This document shows positions 22,101 through 32,872 of a stretch of 38,396 bases of DNA, piece by piece (the stretch's first letter is position 1; each line of letters opens with the position of its first letter). The translations under genes were made by a program, and so were the position numbers. The DNA is from Oehlia diaphana. Taxonomy: Eukaryota > Glomeromycota > Glomeromycetes > Glomerales > Glomeraceae. The notes beneath the pieces were generated by a model. It was not told the origin of the DNA. It saw only the letters and a program-made list of their open reading frames with translations, and made no database searches. The stretch is from NCBI GenBank assembly GCA_003833135.1, contig QZLH01000217.1, forward strand, positions 28,232 to 66,627, written 5' to 3'.

Positions 22101-23855
22101 TGCATAAGTGCTTTAACACCTCTCAAATCAATAGTTCCCGACCTTTTAAATCCGTCGACTACATTACTTGATCGCCGTACCATTGTAGTTTTAGGATTTA
22201 TTATATCCGAATTTTTTGTTCCTTGTTCAATAATTTTTTCTTCCGATTGTATTCTTTGACTTTCATCACCATGTAATTTGTTATTTGCCTCATCTATTAA
22301 ATCTAAAGCAGAAAAATAATCTCCCTGCCCCAGTAACACTTGTATCATCGGTTGAGTGGATCTGATTTCGGAAACCATTCTTAATCCTTCATAAAGTCTT
22401 CCCATATTTACTCGACGTCTTTTTAATCTAACAACTTCAAGTCCTTTTTTTGCTTGAGTATTATCTACTTCATCTAATTTTTCTCTTAAATTATTAATTT
22501 GCGAAATACATTCTAATGTTTCAGAATGTAAAGCTTGAAGATTCGATAAAGCGGCAAAAAATGATGATGATCTTAATGAAATTTCTTTAACTAAATGAAC
22601 TTCAACCGTATCAAGATAGTGTGAAAGTTTTTCTTGTAAAATTGCGTTTGTTGAAATTGTAGGATTTTTAGGATTTCCCCCTATAATATCTGTTTGTTCA
22701 CAAACAATATCAAAAGTTCGAGGATTTTCTAAATTAAACTCCGGATCAAAAAATATTGAAGGAACTGTCTCTAATAATGGAAGTTCTATGACAGGTTCAG
22801 GTGTTTGATCATCTCCTGGTGAAGGAAGAGGTAAATGAACTGTATAAGGATTTCGTGTACTGGCAAGTCGATGAACTGGAATCTGATTTTCTGCCTCTTT
22901 AGAGGCTTGTAAATCCTCAAGATTGTTCGCCAATAAATTAGTTACGGATGCAACCGGAGATTCTGTTAAGGGTAATGTGGATTTTCTTGATTGTAATCCT
23001 TCAGCATCAAGTTCTTTATTATGACTGTACCTTTCAAATACAGGAGTAATCTGTTTTATATAACTACTAAAATCGGATGGTTTAACTTTCCTTATATTAA
23101 CGTGAGGTACTGTTGGAATATCGTTCTTCGAAGGTCTTACACTGTTAGGTGATTTCGTGTTTGGGTTATTTAACACTCCAGAAATCGCTAACAATTATAA
23201 TAATTTTTTATCAAATCAGACCATGAATTTTAAAATCGAATTACAAACCAATTTAAAATATCCCAACCCAATAAAATGAAAAATACCGTTGAAACCGATA
23301 TCCTTTTTAGTAAATAATTTTTTTTAGAAAAAAGAATAAAGAAATATTATATTAATGAAATACAAAAAAATTCTTGATTCAATTCTTTTCAGCTTCATAA
23401 CTATATTAAAAAAAAACATAAAATTATCATATAATAAGCATGATATTAAAAATCTCCGAAATTCTCTAAAACTCACAAATCGGTTAAAGAAATATCATGC
23501 AGATTAATATGAATCAATGAATTACCTTGGTAGTCCAAGGAAGTGAAGTCTCTGACATTGTGCTAAAATTTGATATTGATGAATTCATTGAGACACGACG
23601 AGCAAGACCTCGACTATAACCCCTATTATAAAAAGACATTGCTGAAGAAACTCGTTGATTTTTAAGTGTAGTATTATAGTAATCGCTATTATCAAAGCTA
23701 CGAGCCGAAGAGGAGGAGAAACGGCGAGGAGTTTGTGGTGGTGTAGCATCCGAACCTTGAGTTTTTGAGGACTTCGGTGAGATAGAATCCGAACGTCCAG
23801 CTACTGAAGATTCAGCGCCTACAGTAGGCGATTTTGAATTCTCGTTTCTATCCAT
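19138..23855 (-). CDS. VPS54: GARP complex subunit Vps54
   Basis: Tethering subunit of the Golgi-associated retrograde protein complex, which receives endosome-derived vesicles at the trans-Golgi. Eleven exons (minus): 23855-23526, 23302-23287, 23187-21755, 21692-21625, 21557-20732, 20660-20120, 20043-19922, 19851-19765, 19684-19562, 19481-19390 and 19321-19138; the frame is continuous for 1273 residues. The N-terminus is Ser-rich and disordered. Family motifs are ISGVLNNPN, an N-terminal coiled-coil region near 300-360 (LDTVEVHLVKEISLRSSSFF, then LREKLDEVD) and LKRRRVNMGRLYEGLRMV. The Vps54 C-terminal core covers about 995-1130: FFVVGCSLTLIKLIGDYLRC, then AGLKNITAKHL spliced to ALASQSLGLMTILIPFIREC. 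Between them, in exon 5, sits a low-complexity Ser/Asn insertion with repeated SSSL/DSNSSL units. The second exon is a 16-nt micro-exon. The protein is long for the family because of the disordered segments. Confidence 0.93.
23287..23302 (-). other. 16-nt micro-exon of VPS54
   Basis: On the minus strand GATATCGGTTTCAACG lies between acceptor ACTAAAAAG and donor GTATTT. Exon 1 ends in phase 0 (ACC-AAG|GTAATT) and exon 3 begins with two bases of a codon. Direct joining is out of frame and hits a stop after five codons. The micro-exon restores the frame and gives TKDIGFNAISGVLNNP. Confidence 0.75.
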
Positions 23856-24677
23856 TTTTTAGTTTACCACCAAAAAAAAGTGATAACTAATTTCAATTTA
23901 TATTTATAAAATCGTGGCTGATCTTGTTTCACAGCCACAACAGTGCGTAAAACCAGAAATTTGGTAAACCAATTTTTCCTACAAGATTTTCGCGTAAATG
24001 GTGTAGGTGTAGGTAGTTATGCTGAGATGCATGATAAAATTGGTGCAATAGTGTTCGGTATTTTTATGTCAATTAATTTTATATGCTATGATACGTTGTG
24101 AAAATTTTATTTAAAAGTACACTAGACATTTAATAAATGGTATAAGAATAATCTCATCGATACTTCCATCAAAAAAAAATCACGACCACAGATTACAGTA
24201 AAATTTTGTGGAATTAAAATCCAATACATAATAAAATGATAAAACAGAAAGTGTGCGCTTGGTTAAGATCAACAGAAAAACCTTATTTCAATATATGACC
24301 TTTTTCATTTAGCATTTCAACAATATTATAACTTTTCTTAAGATTATCTAAAAAATATTTAATTTATTTTATGTATATTAATATATATATACAAGAACAA
24401 TTTTGACTATTTGGGATAAATTTTAATATAGAAATAATCCTAAAAATAGGTTTGGTAAAAGGGTATAAATTATGGTAAATATATTTAATACAATTCTCAC
24501 CCTCCATGATATGGGTTATGGAAAGTGCTTCTGTAACTATTAGGCAAAATGTAAAAATACAGAAGTTTGTAATGGAATAAAAAGCGATCAACGCTTTCGT
24601 GAATCAATAGAATTCACTAAAAAATCCAATGAAAACATTAAAAAGTATATACAAATAAAAAAATTTTGCTTTTAAAA
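23856..24677. other. Upstream region of VPS54 / 3' flank of the MAP gene
   Basis: 822 bp AT-rich spacer between two genes on the same strand. It must contain the VPS54 promoter. A GGTGTAGGTGTAGGTAG run occurs near 23999-24015. The minus-strand open frame at 24364-24591 is not convincing. Confidence 0.5.
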
Positions 24678-26830
24678 CTATATCCAAGATTCATCATAAG
24701 CACGTTGTTGAACGATAGTTAATTCAGGTTCTTCGGGTAATTCGCTCTCATTTTCAGGAGGAATTTCAAATTCCTTAAGTGGTTTAGGATTTATATCTTC
24801 AACGGTAGAATTTCTTTCAGTAACATTAGATAATAAAGTTGATTTTCTTAAAACATTAACTTCAAAAGATAAATCAGTATCATTCAAAGAAGATTCATTC
24901 ATGGTAAATATAGTAGATTCTCTATATGTAAATTCGTCGTCGTTATCATGATCATCATTTTCGTAAATTTCTTCTGCTTCTTCCTCATATACGATTTCAT
25001 GTTGTTGATTATATGTTTCGTTAACAGAAAAGTTTTGATCTTGATAATTGAAATTAGTTTCTTTTCCAGAATAAAATTCAGTATGCTTGTTTATCTCTTC
25101 ATTTGGGACTTTTCCCTGTTGAAAAGAATCATGGACTTCAAATGAAAGTTCAGCTTCAGTCATATAAACAGGAATTGATGATTCTTCTTCTACTTCTTCC
25201 TCTTCATATTCTTCTTCAATACCAAAATTTTCCATAATAGGAGATAAAACGTCAACACTAGGAGATTGAATAGCGCATTGTTCCTGCGGAGGATCATTAA
25301 CCTCTTGTGGGGGATCATTAGGATCGTTAACTTCTTCAGGAGCCTCATCCAAAGCAAGAGAAGATACAGGACTATAAACAAGACTTGATCTATCATCATC
25401 AGCAATAATCGAAGAACTATTACTAGAAGCCGAAGAACGAGTAATAATTTTTGGAGCAGCATATTCCTTAAATTTTAATTTTTGATTATATATTCTAATA
25501 TCACCACCCTTTGGAGTATGATTAATATTATCCAAAGAGCCAACTTTAGGTTTTACTTCGGGAAGTTGTAGTTTACTGTCAAATATTACTATATCACCAC
25601 CCTTTCGAGTATGATTGATATTATCTAAAGAGCCAACACGAGATTTTACTTCGGTAAGTTGTAATTTACTATCAAATATTACTATATCACCACCCTTTGG
25701 AGTATAATTAATATTATCTAAAGAGCCAACACGAGATTTCGCATTGGAGAAATTTAATTTGTCATTAAATATTGTTTTATCACCACCTTTTGGAACATAA
25801 TCAATATTGTCCAAAGAACCAACACGTGAATGCACATTTTTAAAATCGGGTTTGCTGGAAAAAATTTTAACATTACCACCTTATGATATATAATTAATAA
25901 TAATTAGTTAGTAAAATGATTTTAGATTGAGAATAAGTATAAGATAAAATATTTTTTCATTTCACCTTTTATTTCGTGTTTAAAATTGTCAAATGAACCG
26001 ACACGTGACTTCGCCTTTGAAAAATCTGTCTTTATGGAAAATATTTTGACTTCCCCTCCCTTTGGTGTATGATTTACATTTTCTAGTGAGGCTATGCGCG
26101 ATTTCACATTGGAAAAATCCTTTTTTTCTGAACATATTTTTACATCGCCACCTTTCGGCTTGTGTTTTATATTCTCCAATGAACCCACACGTGATCTTAC
26201 ATTAGAAAACTTTGCAGACTTGTTATTACCGGTACTATTAGAAGAATTATTACTGCTAGTTTGAGATGAAGTATCACTTATATCGGAAGTGTCTTGCGTC
26301 GTCGCTGTTGCAGAAGGACTATTCACTGTTCTCTTTGTTGTGGGAGAACTATTCACTATTCTTGTTGCTGCGGGAGGGTCATTCACTATTTTTGTTGCTG
26401 CGGGGGGACCATTCACTATTCTCTTTGCTGCGGGAGGGCCATTCACAATTTTTGTTGCTGCGGGAGGGCCATTCACTATTCTTTTTGCGACGGGTGGACC
26501 ATTCACTGTTTTTGTTAATGCAGGGAGATTAGATATTTTTGTGGTTTGAGTTATTTGAGTTATTTGAGTTGTCTGGGGTGAAGTAGTTCTATATGATGAT
26601 GATGGTTTCTTTAATAGAGATTTTGATTGAGTTTTAAGCGCTTCTTGTTCTGTTGGTTGTGTTGATTTCAGAGAAGGCGCAGTTTGTGAAGTTTTAGTAG
26701 TGGGGCGTGAAATAATGGAAGTTATAGAAGTTGGTTTACGAAGTTTCGTTGTAATATTTGGTTTAGTAGTTTCTTTTTCGGTTACTTTAAGTGACGGAGG
26801 CGCCGGTAATCTTGATTGAATAGCTGCCAT
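24678..26830 (-). CDS. Tau/MAP2/MAP4-like microtubule-associated protein, seven repeats
   Basis: Two exons (minus): 26830-25966 and 25879-24678, giving 688 residues. The basic, Ser/Thr/Pro-rich N-terminus (1-107) is followed by a ten-residue repeat of the IVNGPPAAKR type (about 108-177), then a Ser-rich linker. Next come seven contiguous 31-residue repeats (about 208-424) with the tau-family core, for example SRVGSLDNINYTPKGGDIVI. The metazoan form is KIGSLDNxxHxPGGGxxxI. The Ser of the KXGS-like motif is kept in all seven; repeat 2 has RIAS. PGGG appears as PKGG, except in repeat 3 (IKGG), whose GG is split by the intron. After the last repeat, NQKLKFKEYAAPK parallels the segment just after the tau repeats. 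The remaining C-terminal half is strongly acidic (EEEYEEEEVEEE). Likely role: microtubule binding and stabilisation. Family membership is seen directly; function in fungi is inferred. Confidence 0.88.
26300..26509 (-). repeat. 30-bp coding tandem repeat (IVNGPPAAKR units)
   Basis: About seven 30-bp units, each giving a VNGPP-type decapeptide, in the proline-rich region just before the tubulin-binding repeats. The plus-strand complement stays open in several frames, which produces spurious overlapping ORFs. Confidence 0.9.
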
Positions 26831-28174
26831 TATATTTTCGAGACAGAAATTAGCTAATATTAATCCTCGAACAAATTTTCAAAAAGTATTTCTGACAAAA
26901 AAACTACATATATATATCAGATTTTATTTATATGTAGAATAGTATAAAGTAAAAAAAGTATTTATTTGATGCAAAATACTGCAATAGTTATGATGCATAA
27001 GATGCATGCATAAACAAGAAAAAGCTTTAAAAATTACAAAAGCCTTCGTTATAATATGTGTAATTATAACATATAAGGGATTTTTTTTTTTGTTTTTTTT
27101 CTTTTTTTTTTTTTGAACCGACGTTTTGTTTCGTTTGTTTGAAAAATAAAATAATTAATTATTTGAGGAAAAAAAAAAAATAGTTTGAAAAAAATGTAAA
27201 AAAAAGAATCGGTATATTTCTGGTTTGTGAGTGACCGGCCTTTTTGATAAAATTTGAAAATATTTTCCCGAAATTGAAATTTTCTCAACCCCTGGTGAGT
27301 ACTGATATGATAAAATATAAATTTATGTTGTGTTACAAGAAATTAGATTGAAGTTTGATTTTATTCCGTTTGTTCAACAATAAAATTCTTTAATTCTGTT
27401 GAAAGAATTTTAAAAAGGATGGAATTTTCGGAATTTTCCCTTTGTTTAAAACCAATTTTTCTTTTTATTTTATTTTTATGAGTTGAGTTTTGAGATTGGT
27501 TTTTGGTATATTAAAGATAATTTTTGATATTATAGTTTGCGGGGAAGAATTTAGTTTCAAAAAAAAAAAAAAAATTGACAGCAAACAATAATATTTATAT
27601 AATAAACACATCTAAGGAATTATTATTCATCGCATAATAGGCTAATTTTTTTTTATGCGAATTCTTATGAAATCAAATGGGTAAAATAAATGTAATCAAA
27701 ATGTTAATGCCGTAATTGTATAAGTAGCCTTGGGATTGTTTACCAATCTATTCTACAATTAGATATAATTAGATAAATTGCATTAAGATATGCATTATCT
27801 TGTTGGACCTCCTTTTTTGTTTTCGTAACTTTAAAATTTTTTTTCATTTATGTTTCATATTTCCTAGAATTCTCCGAGCCAATCAGAACGATTTTCTATC
27901 CAGCCGGACCAACTAAGCAATGAGCTTCGATTTCCGAGATTTTCCGAAAATCTTTGTCGTTGGAACTAAGTTAATATGGAAATTGATAAAAAAACCTTTA
28001 TTAATAACAAATTTCGCGTTAAGATATTTTAAAACGTGTAAAATTTACAATGGATGAGATGAATAAATTAAATTAATTAATAAACTATTGTATAACTGAT
28101 AAATAAAAAAATGGTTATTATTTTGATAAAACCATCCCGCCATTTTAAATTGTGGATCATAGATTAAATGATAA
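26831..28174. other. Upstream region of the MAP gene / 3' flank of the MscS gene
   Basis: 1.34 kb without a credible gene. It holds A/T homopolymers (27080-27120, 27165-27205, 27560-27576) and a relatively GC-rich patch at about 27865-27960 with a GCCAATCAGA (CCAAT-box-like) sequence near 27877-27888. Promoter function for the MAP gene is inferred. Confidence 0.45.
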
Positions 28175-29664
28175 TTATTCTTTTTCTTGAAAAATATGAT
28201 GTTTCTTTTCGTTAATATTATTCTCTAAACTTGCTTCCTCCATTTTGGTAACTATCCTTCCCATACTATCTATACCGCTACGTTTCTCTACCGTTTGTCC
28301 ACGTGAACGCGGTAAATATTCTGGAAGTGTTGTAATAATATAATCCATCTATTAAATTAACCAAATTAACCGAAAGGGAGAAAGAAAAAAAAAATGTCAA
28401 AAATTTATAATAAAAAAATTATATATACATGTATATATTAAAAAATTCATTTTACCAATTTTTCACAAACTTCATTTTTTAATTCATGAGCTAATTTAAC
28501 ATTCGAAGCTACAATAATAGAAGTTAAATAAGTAATGTAATTTTACAAGAAACAAACAAACAAAAGAACAATAATATATATATATATATACCAGTCATAA
28601 AAGCTCTTAATTTTAAACAATTCTCTTTACATTCTTCAATAGATAAACTACCATCACGGTGATCCCAATTTTTAGATTTTTTTAAAATACTATTCATGAA
28701 ATATTGTTTTAGATCTTCCAAGGGTACACCAAAATCGACAAAAAAATCAAAATAAATTCCTATATTCTCTTCAGTTTTTGTCCAATTTTCAAATGTACCA
28801 TTAATAATACGAGATAAAGGAATTATGATACGTCGTTGATCATATGTTCTAACTACAATAAATTGAGCTTCAATTTCTTCTACTACACCTTGATAACCAT
28901 CAATCACAATATAATCATCAAGCAAGAGAGGTTGTGTTAAAGCAATTTGTAAAGAAGCAATTAAATTTTCCATCGAAGGTTTAGCAGCAAAACCAACTAA
29001 TAGTGCCGCTACGCTTGCACTTGCTAATATGCTCACTCCAATTTCCCATGCTCTGGGAAATGTTAAAAGAATTGCTGCCGCAGCTACCCAAAATATCATA
29101 CCATAAATTATCCTTGTTGCAACTATTAATTGAGTATGTAATTTACGTGATTGTAAGCTATTTGTCGATTTAATATAATCATTATTTTGTGATATCGCTA
29201 CTGAAGCTGCTTTAGTGAATCCTACCGCTGACCATGATGTAAATATTATTAATAATATTTCAAATGCGTGTCTTATTGGGTCCATTATCGCTATATCTAT
29301 ATCCGGTATAAACGATAATGTTACTAATACTGATATTAATGGAAATATAAAAAATGATGGCAGTGCACTATTGATGGAAGTTAAAAAAAAATGAAAAATG
29401 AAAATTTCAATCACCAAAAGGTTAATTTAATTACGATAAAGTTTAAGATAATTACCAATGTTTTACTACTTCTTTATCAAATGCCCATCCCGTTTTCTTT
29501 GCAATTTGCTTGAGTATAAATGTGATAAATAAATGAACTAACATTGATCCAATCGCAATCCCTCCAATAATTACTAAAGGAATCGTTCTATTTCCATTCG
29601 AAAATGTTAATACATTAGTATTATTATTGGGTAATGATCCATTATATGTTTCGGGTGTAGCCAT
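28175..29664 (-). CDS. MscS-family mechanosensitive ion channel
   Basis: Four exons (minus): 29664-29456, 29367-28592, 28508-28456 and 28348-28175, giving 403 residues. One predicted membrane helix near 27-50 (IPLVIIGGIAIGSMLVHLF) and two more in the next 90 residues (FFIFPLISVLVTLSFI, ILLIIFTSWSAVGF) precede the pore region: a hydrophobic segment (MIFWVAAAAILLTF), then the MscS pore helix GVSILASASVAALLVGFAAK. The beta domain follows: PLLLDDYIVIDGYQGVVEEI, then YDQRRIIIPLSRIINGTFENW, a strong MscS signature. The C-terminus is short and charged. It probably opens under membrane tension to release solutes; the membrane in which it sits is not shown by the sequence. No EF hand, seen in some fungal MscS homologues, is present. 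It is divergent from the Asp-rich small gene, 469 bp away. Confidence 0.93.
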
Positions 29665-30133
29665 AGTAAAGAAGTATCGTTGACTTAAAAAGATAAGATC
29701 GTAAGATCGTATGAATTTATGATTTTCTTTTCTCCTATTTATATGTTCATTATACGTTGCACGAAAATAAATGAAATCTCCAAATTTGTATTACCTAGGG
29801 GTGGGGGTATTACCATATACCAGGTTTTTTCTGTAACTCTAATATTTACAATATTTGTGGATAAAAAAAGAAAACATGAAACTGTAATACAAATTCTAAC
29901 TATTAGTAGATAATTCTCCCCAGCCTATAATTAAACTTTATCAAGATTATAAGGGTTTGCGGTTATGAATATAAAAATGCTTTTTTCGTGAATCTTTTCC
30001 TTGTATTGATTAATTAATGTTTATCGTAACATTCTAAAAGAATTTGTTAAAAATGGTCTCCTCAACGATGAACCCCTTGATTTTTTAATTTTATTTTTTT
30101 GTCTTTATTCTCCTGAATATATTTTTTAAAAAA
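29665..30133. promoter_or_regulatory. Divergent intergenic region, MscS channel / Asp-rich protein
   Basis: 469 bp between two start codons on opposite strands, so it must contain both promoters. A short G-rich run (TAGGGGTGGGGG) sits at about 29797-29808. The 64-codon plus-strand frame inside it lacks protein-like features. Confidence 0.5.
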
Positions 30134-31049
30134 ATGTCTTTTTTAGAAAGTTTAGAAAGTTTAAAAAAGAAGATTCATCTTGATGATGATGATGATGAAG
30201 GAGGTAATTATATTCCAACTTGATTTAATCTTAAACAGGAAAGAAAATCATTATTAATATTTTCTTCTTAATATGTGTAGGTTCATTTGCAGATAAATTT
30301 AAACAATTTGGTCATTCGGATGATGATGCTGGTAAGCAACAATTTTTTAAATATTTATCAAAAATTTTATTAATTAATTTTACGTTATATATATGTTATA
30401 TATATCACACAATATAGCCTTAGTCCAAAATGCTGCTAAGAAAGCTCAACAAAATGTGGACGACGACGATGATGATGATGATGACGATCTCACAAATGCT
30501 CAGAATGCTCATAGAAAAGTTTATGATCATGTAATATAAATTAAATATAATTTTTTTTTTGTTTTTATAAGAAAAAAATAATAATATATTTTTTATAATA
30601 GAAGAATGACGATGATGACGATGATGCAACATTAGGTAAAGCAGCGGCATTTGAAGCGTTAAAAAAATATTATTCAGGCAAAAAAGATGAAAAAGATAAA
30701 AAGGAATTACAAAAGCATTTTGTGGCTATGGCAATGTCTGAAGGTTTAGAAATTTGGAAAAAGAAAAACTCTGAAAAAGGTGAAGCTGGTGAAGCTGCTG
30801 CCGGTAAAAAAGGTAAGATAATTAATAAAAATATAGATTTAATTTGATAAATCATTCTTTCATTTCCTAATTATAATAAATAATATATTTATAGAGAAAG
30901 TTATGGAACAAGCGGCAAAATCGGCTATAAAAATGTTAGCAAAGAGTGAAAAAAGTGAAAAAAAGACTGAAAGTAAAACTGAAAGTAAAACCGAGGAAAA
31001 AAGTAGTCATAGTAGTAAATTGACTGATTTTGCAAAGAAATTCTTTTGA
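30134..31049 (+). CDS. Small Asp-rich protein resembling the fungal beta-flanking (DUF7721) family
   Basis: Five exons: 30134-30203, 30281-30331, 30418-30530, 30602-30812 and 30895-31049, each with GT-AG borders and correct phase; 199 residues. It is missed by simple ORF scans because every exon is short. N-terminus: MSFLESLESLKKKIHLDDDDDEGG. Poly-Asp tracts follow (ten consecutive Asp in exon 3, another in exon 4). The core has NAHRKVYDH, then ATLGKAAAFEALKKY, and HFVAMAMSEGLEIW, a pattern I associate with small fungal proteins annotated as beta-flanking or DUF7721. The C-terminus has KVMEQAAKSAIKML, a Lys/Glu/Ser linker and a terminal LTDFAKKFF amphipathic motif. The biochemical role of the family is unknown. 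The gene ends 96 bp from the convergent Rrg9-like gene. Confidence 0.78.
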
Positions 31050-31145
31050 TTAATTGTTTTATTATTCAAGAAATTATGAATTTTACTATTTACAAATTAA
31101 TGTCGTTAAATTTCATTGAATTTATATAATAAAATTTAAAATTTC

Positions 31146-32248
31146 TTATTGCTGATTCTTTTGTTGTGGAGCTTTAGCTTTCCTCCGATTCTTTTGTTCT
31201 TCCTTAAATTTAATTAATTTTTCTCTGTACTTTCGTTCTTGACGTTCTAAAATTTCAGATTTTGGAATAAATTTTGACTTCAAAATTCTACGAATAGATT
31301 CTGGTGAAATTTTAAAATGTTTTGAGAGTTTTTCAGCATTATATTCTTCCGGTAACTACAATATTAAATTAATTAATACATAGTTTGATTCTTAAATATA
31401 AGGATGATATAATTTTTTTTTTTTTACCTGGTTATGTAACCAACGAATTTTATCCATAACTTCCCTATTAACTTTTTTGTGTGGTTTCCAATATTTAAAT
31501 CCTATTCTTTCTTTCATAGCAAATCTATGTCTTAACCATCCAGGAAGATTTTCATTTTCACGCCAATTTGGATCATAATTTATAGTTTTATTATCATTAG
31601 ATAACAAAGATGCTGATATTTCTTCTGGATTTTTTTTTTTTTTTCGAGTTAAAAGAGTATTTGTTAAAGATAAATTAGGATTACATTTTCTATTAATCAT
31701 TTGAAGTAAAAAAGTTCTTTTGTTTAATTTTGAAGTTTGATGTAATCGAATCTGTCTAATTAAATCTCGTTTATATTTAACTTGTTTCTTTTCTTCAATT
31801 TTACAAAGCTCTGCTTTATGCTTTTAGCATGAAAAGAAACGTTAAAGTGATAATATATTTAAATAATAATAATGATAATAAAATAACAAATAGCCTCAAG
31901 TACCTTCTCGCTTTCTATTTTCTTAACCGACATTTCATTGTTATTAAATATTACTTTCAATTTAGAAATTTTTAATCCGGATTTCTCAACCTTTTGTTTA
32001 TTAACCTTATTCTTTTCTACCGTATTTTGAACAACCTTTTTCATTTTTTTTTTCATTCTTTCTTCTTTTTCAGCTATTCTTCGAAGTGCATTAAGTGTAT
32101 TATGTCGCCAAAAAATATTATGAGTTATTATTATACAAGTACATGGTTTAGATATAAATGAAGAACTAAAAGTATTTTGAGAAAAGGTTAATAGTAATCT
32201 ATTATTATTAATATTAAAAACATTGCGCATGTTGAAAAAAGAAGCCAT
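31146..32248 (-). CDS. RRG9: Rrg9/neugrin-like mitochondrial protein
   Basis: Three exons (minus): 32248-31904, 31820-31428 and 31355-31146, giving 315 residues. The N-terminus (MASFFNMRNVFNINNNRLLL, SQNTFSSSF) lacks acidic residues, as in a mitochondrial presequence. A very basic, probably helical central region follows (KEERMKKKMKKVVQ). The C-terminal third holds the Rrg9/neugrin signature: WKPHKKVNREVMDKIRWLHN, then across the last splice QLPEEYNAEKLSKHFKISPE and SIRRILKSKFIPKSEI. In yeast Rrg9 is needed for respiratory growth and mitochondrial genome maintenance; vertebrate neugrin acts in 16S mitochondrial rRNA regulation. The exact role here is inferred from the family. The gene is divergent from PIF1. 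Confidence 0.87.
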
Positions 32249-32872
32249 CTTGTTAAGTTGTTAACAGTTGAGTATGAAAATTTTCAAAAATAGATTATCA
32301 GATTTTTATTTAAAATTTTCGCATCTTACGTAATGCCGGCTGGGCGACTTAGTGCCGGCCCTGTAGGACAAAATCTTGTTGTATAGTGGAGAAGCAGGCC
32401 TTATAGTACTATACACAGCGAAAGCGAAGCATGGTAGAAGAAGTGGCGCAGCAATCGACAAGTGTAACGTCATATTCAGTAAACTGAAAGAATGTATAAT
32501 AATGACTGATCAATTGAAATCATTTTACCTTCGAAAGGTTTTGCCATGTGTCTATTTTCCTTTTTAGTATTTTAACCTCAGATTGGGTACGTATATATAT
32601 ATCTTGATATATACTATATGTTTTTTTTACGCGTAGTTAGTAGTTACCATAAATACTTTTGTTTATTAACGAGTTCTGTTTAAGAAGTATAATAAATATT
32701 TCTTTCGAAAAATTTTCAAAGAAAAGGTGATCAGGGCTGTTTAATGTTATAAAAGTTGAAGTAAGCATTCAAAAATTCGCGTATAATATTAGAGAAAATT
32801 ACTATCTCTCTAAAAAAATTTTTTTATTTCTTTATAGGTTTATATAAAAGTCTACTCTACCTCTTCTTCGTA
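32249..32872. promoter_or_regulatory. Divergent intergenic region, RRG9 / PIF1
   Basis: 624 bp between opposite starts. It includes a GC-richer island at about 32325-32480 with two TGCCGGC words (32333-32339 and 32353-32359) and a 63-codon plus-strand frame (32376-32567, LYSGEAGLIVLYTAKAK ...) of unknown nature. A likely PIF1 5' UTR intron lies near its right end. Confidence 0.5.
32761..32837 (+). other. Probable 5' UTR intron of PIF1
   Basis: A GTAAGC donor (32761) and a TTCTTTATAG acceptor (ending 32837) frame a 77-bp AT-rich intron, 35 bp before the PIF1 start codon. The call rests only on splice motifs. Confidence 0.5.

Noticed and set aside
25540..26210. Regular 93-bp repeats considered as a CRISPR-like or satellite array
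   Set aside because: The repeats are coding, in frame, without unique spacers, and match the tubulin-binding repeat.
26266..26549. Three overlapping plus-strand ORFs rich in Phe/Ala/Leu/Cys
   Set aside because: They are antisense shadows of the 30-bp decapeptide repeat in the MAP gene; the periodicity keeps all frames open.
27064..27288. Minus-strand ORF upstream of the MAP gene
   Set aside because: Made of Lys/Phe homopolymer translation from A/T runs; no start context or homology.
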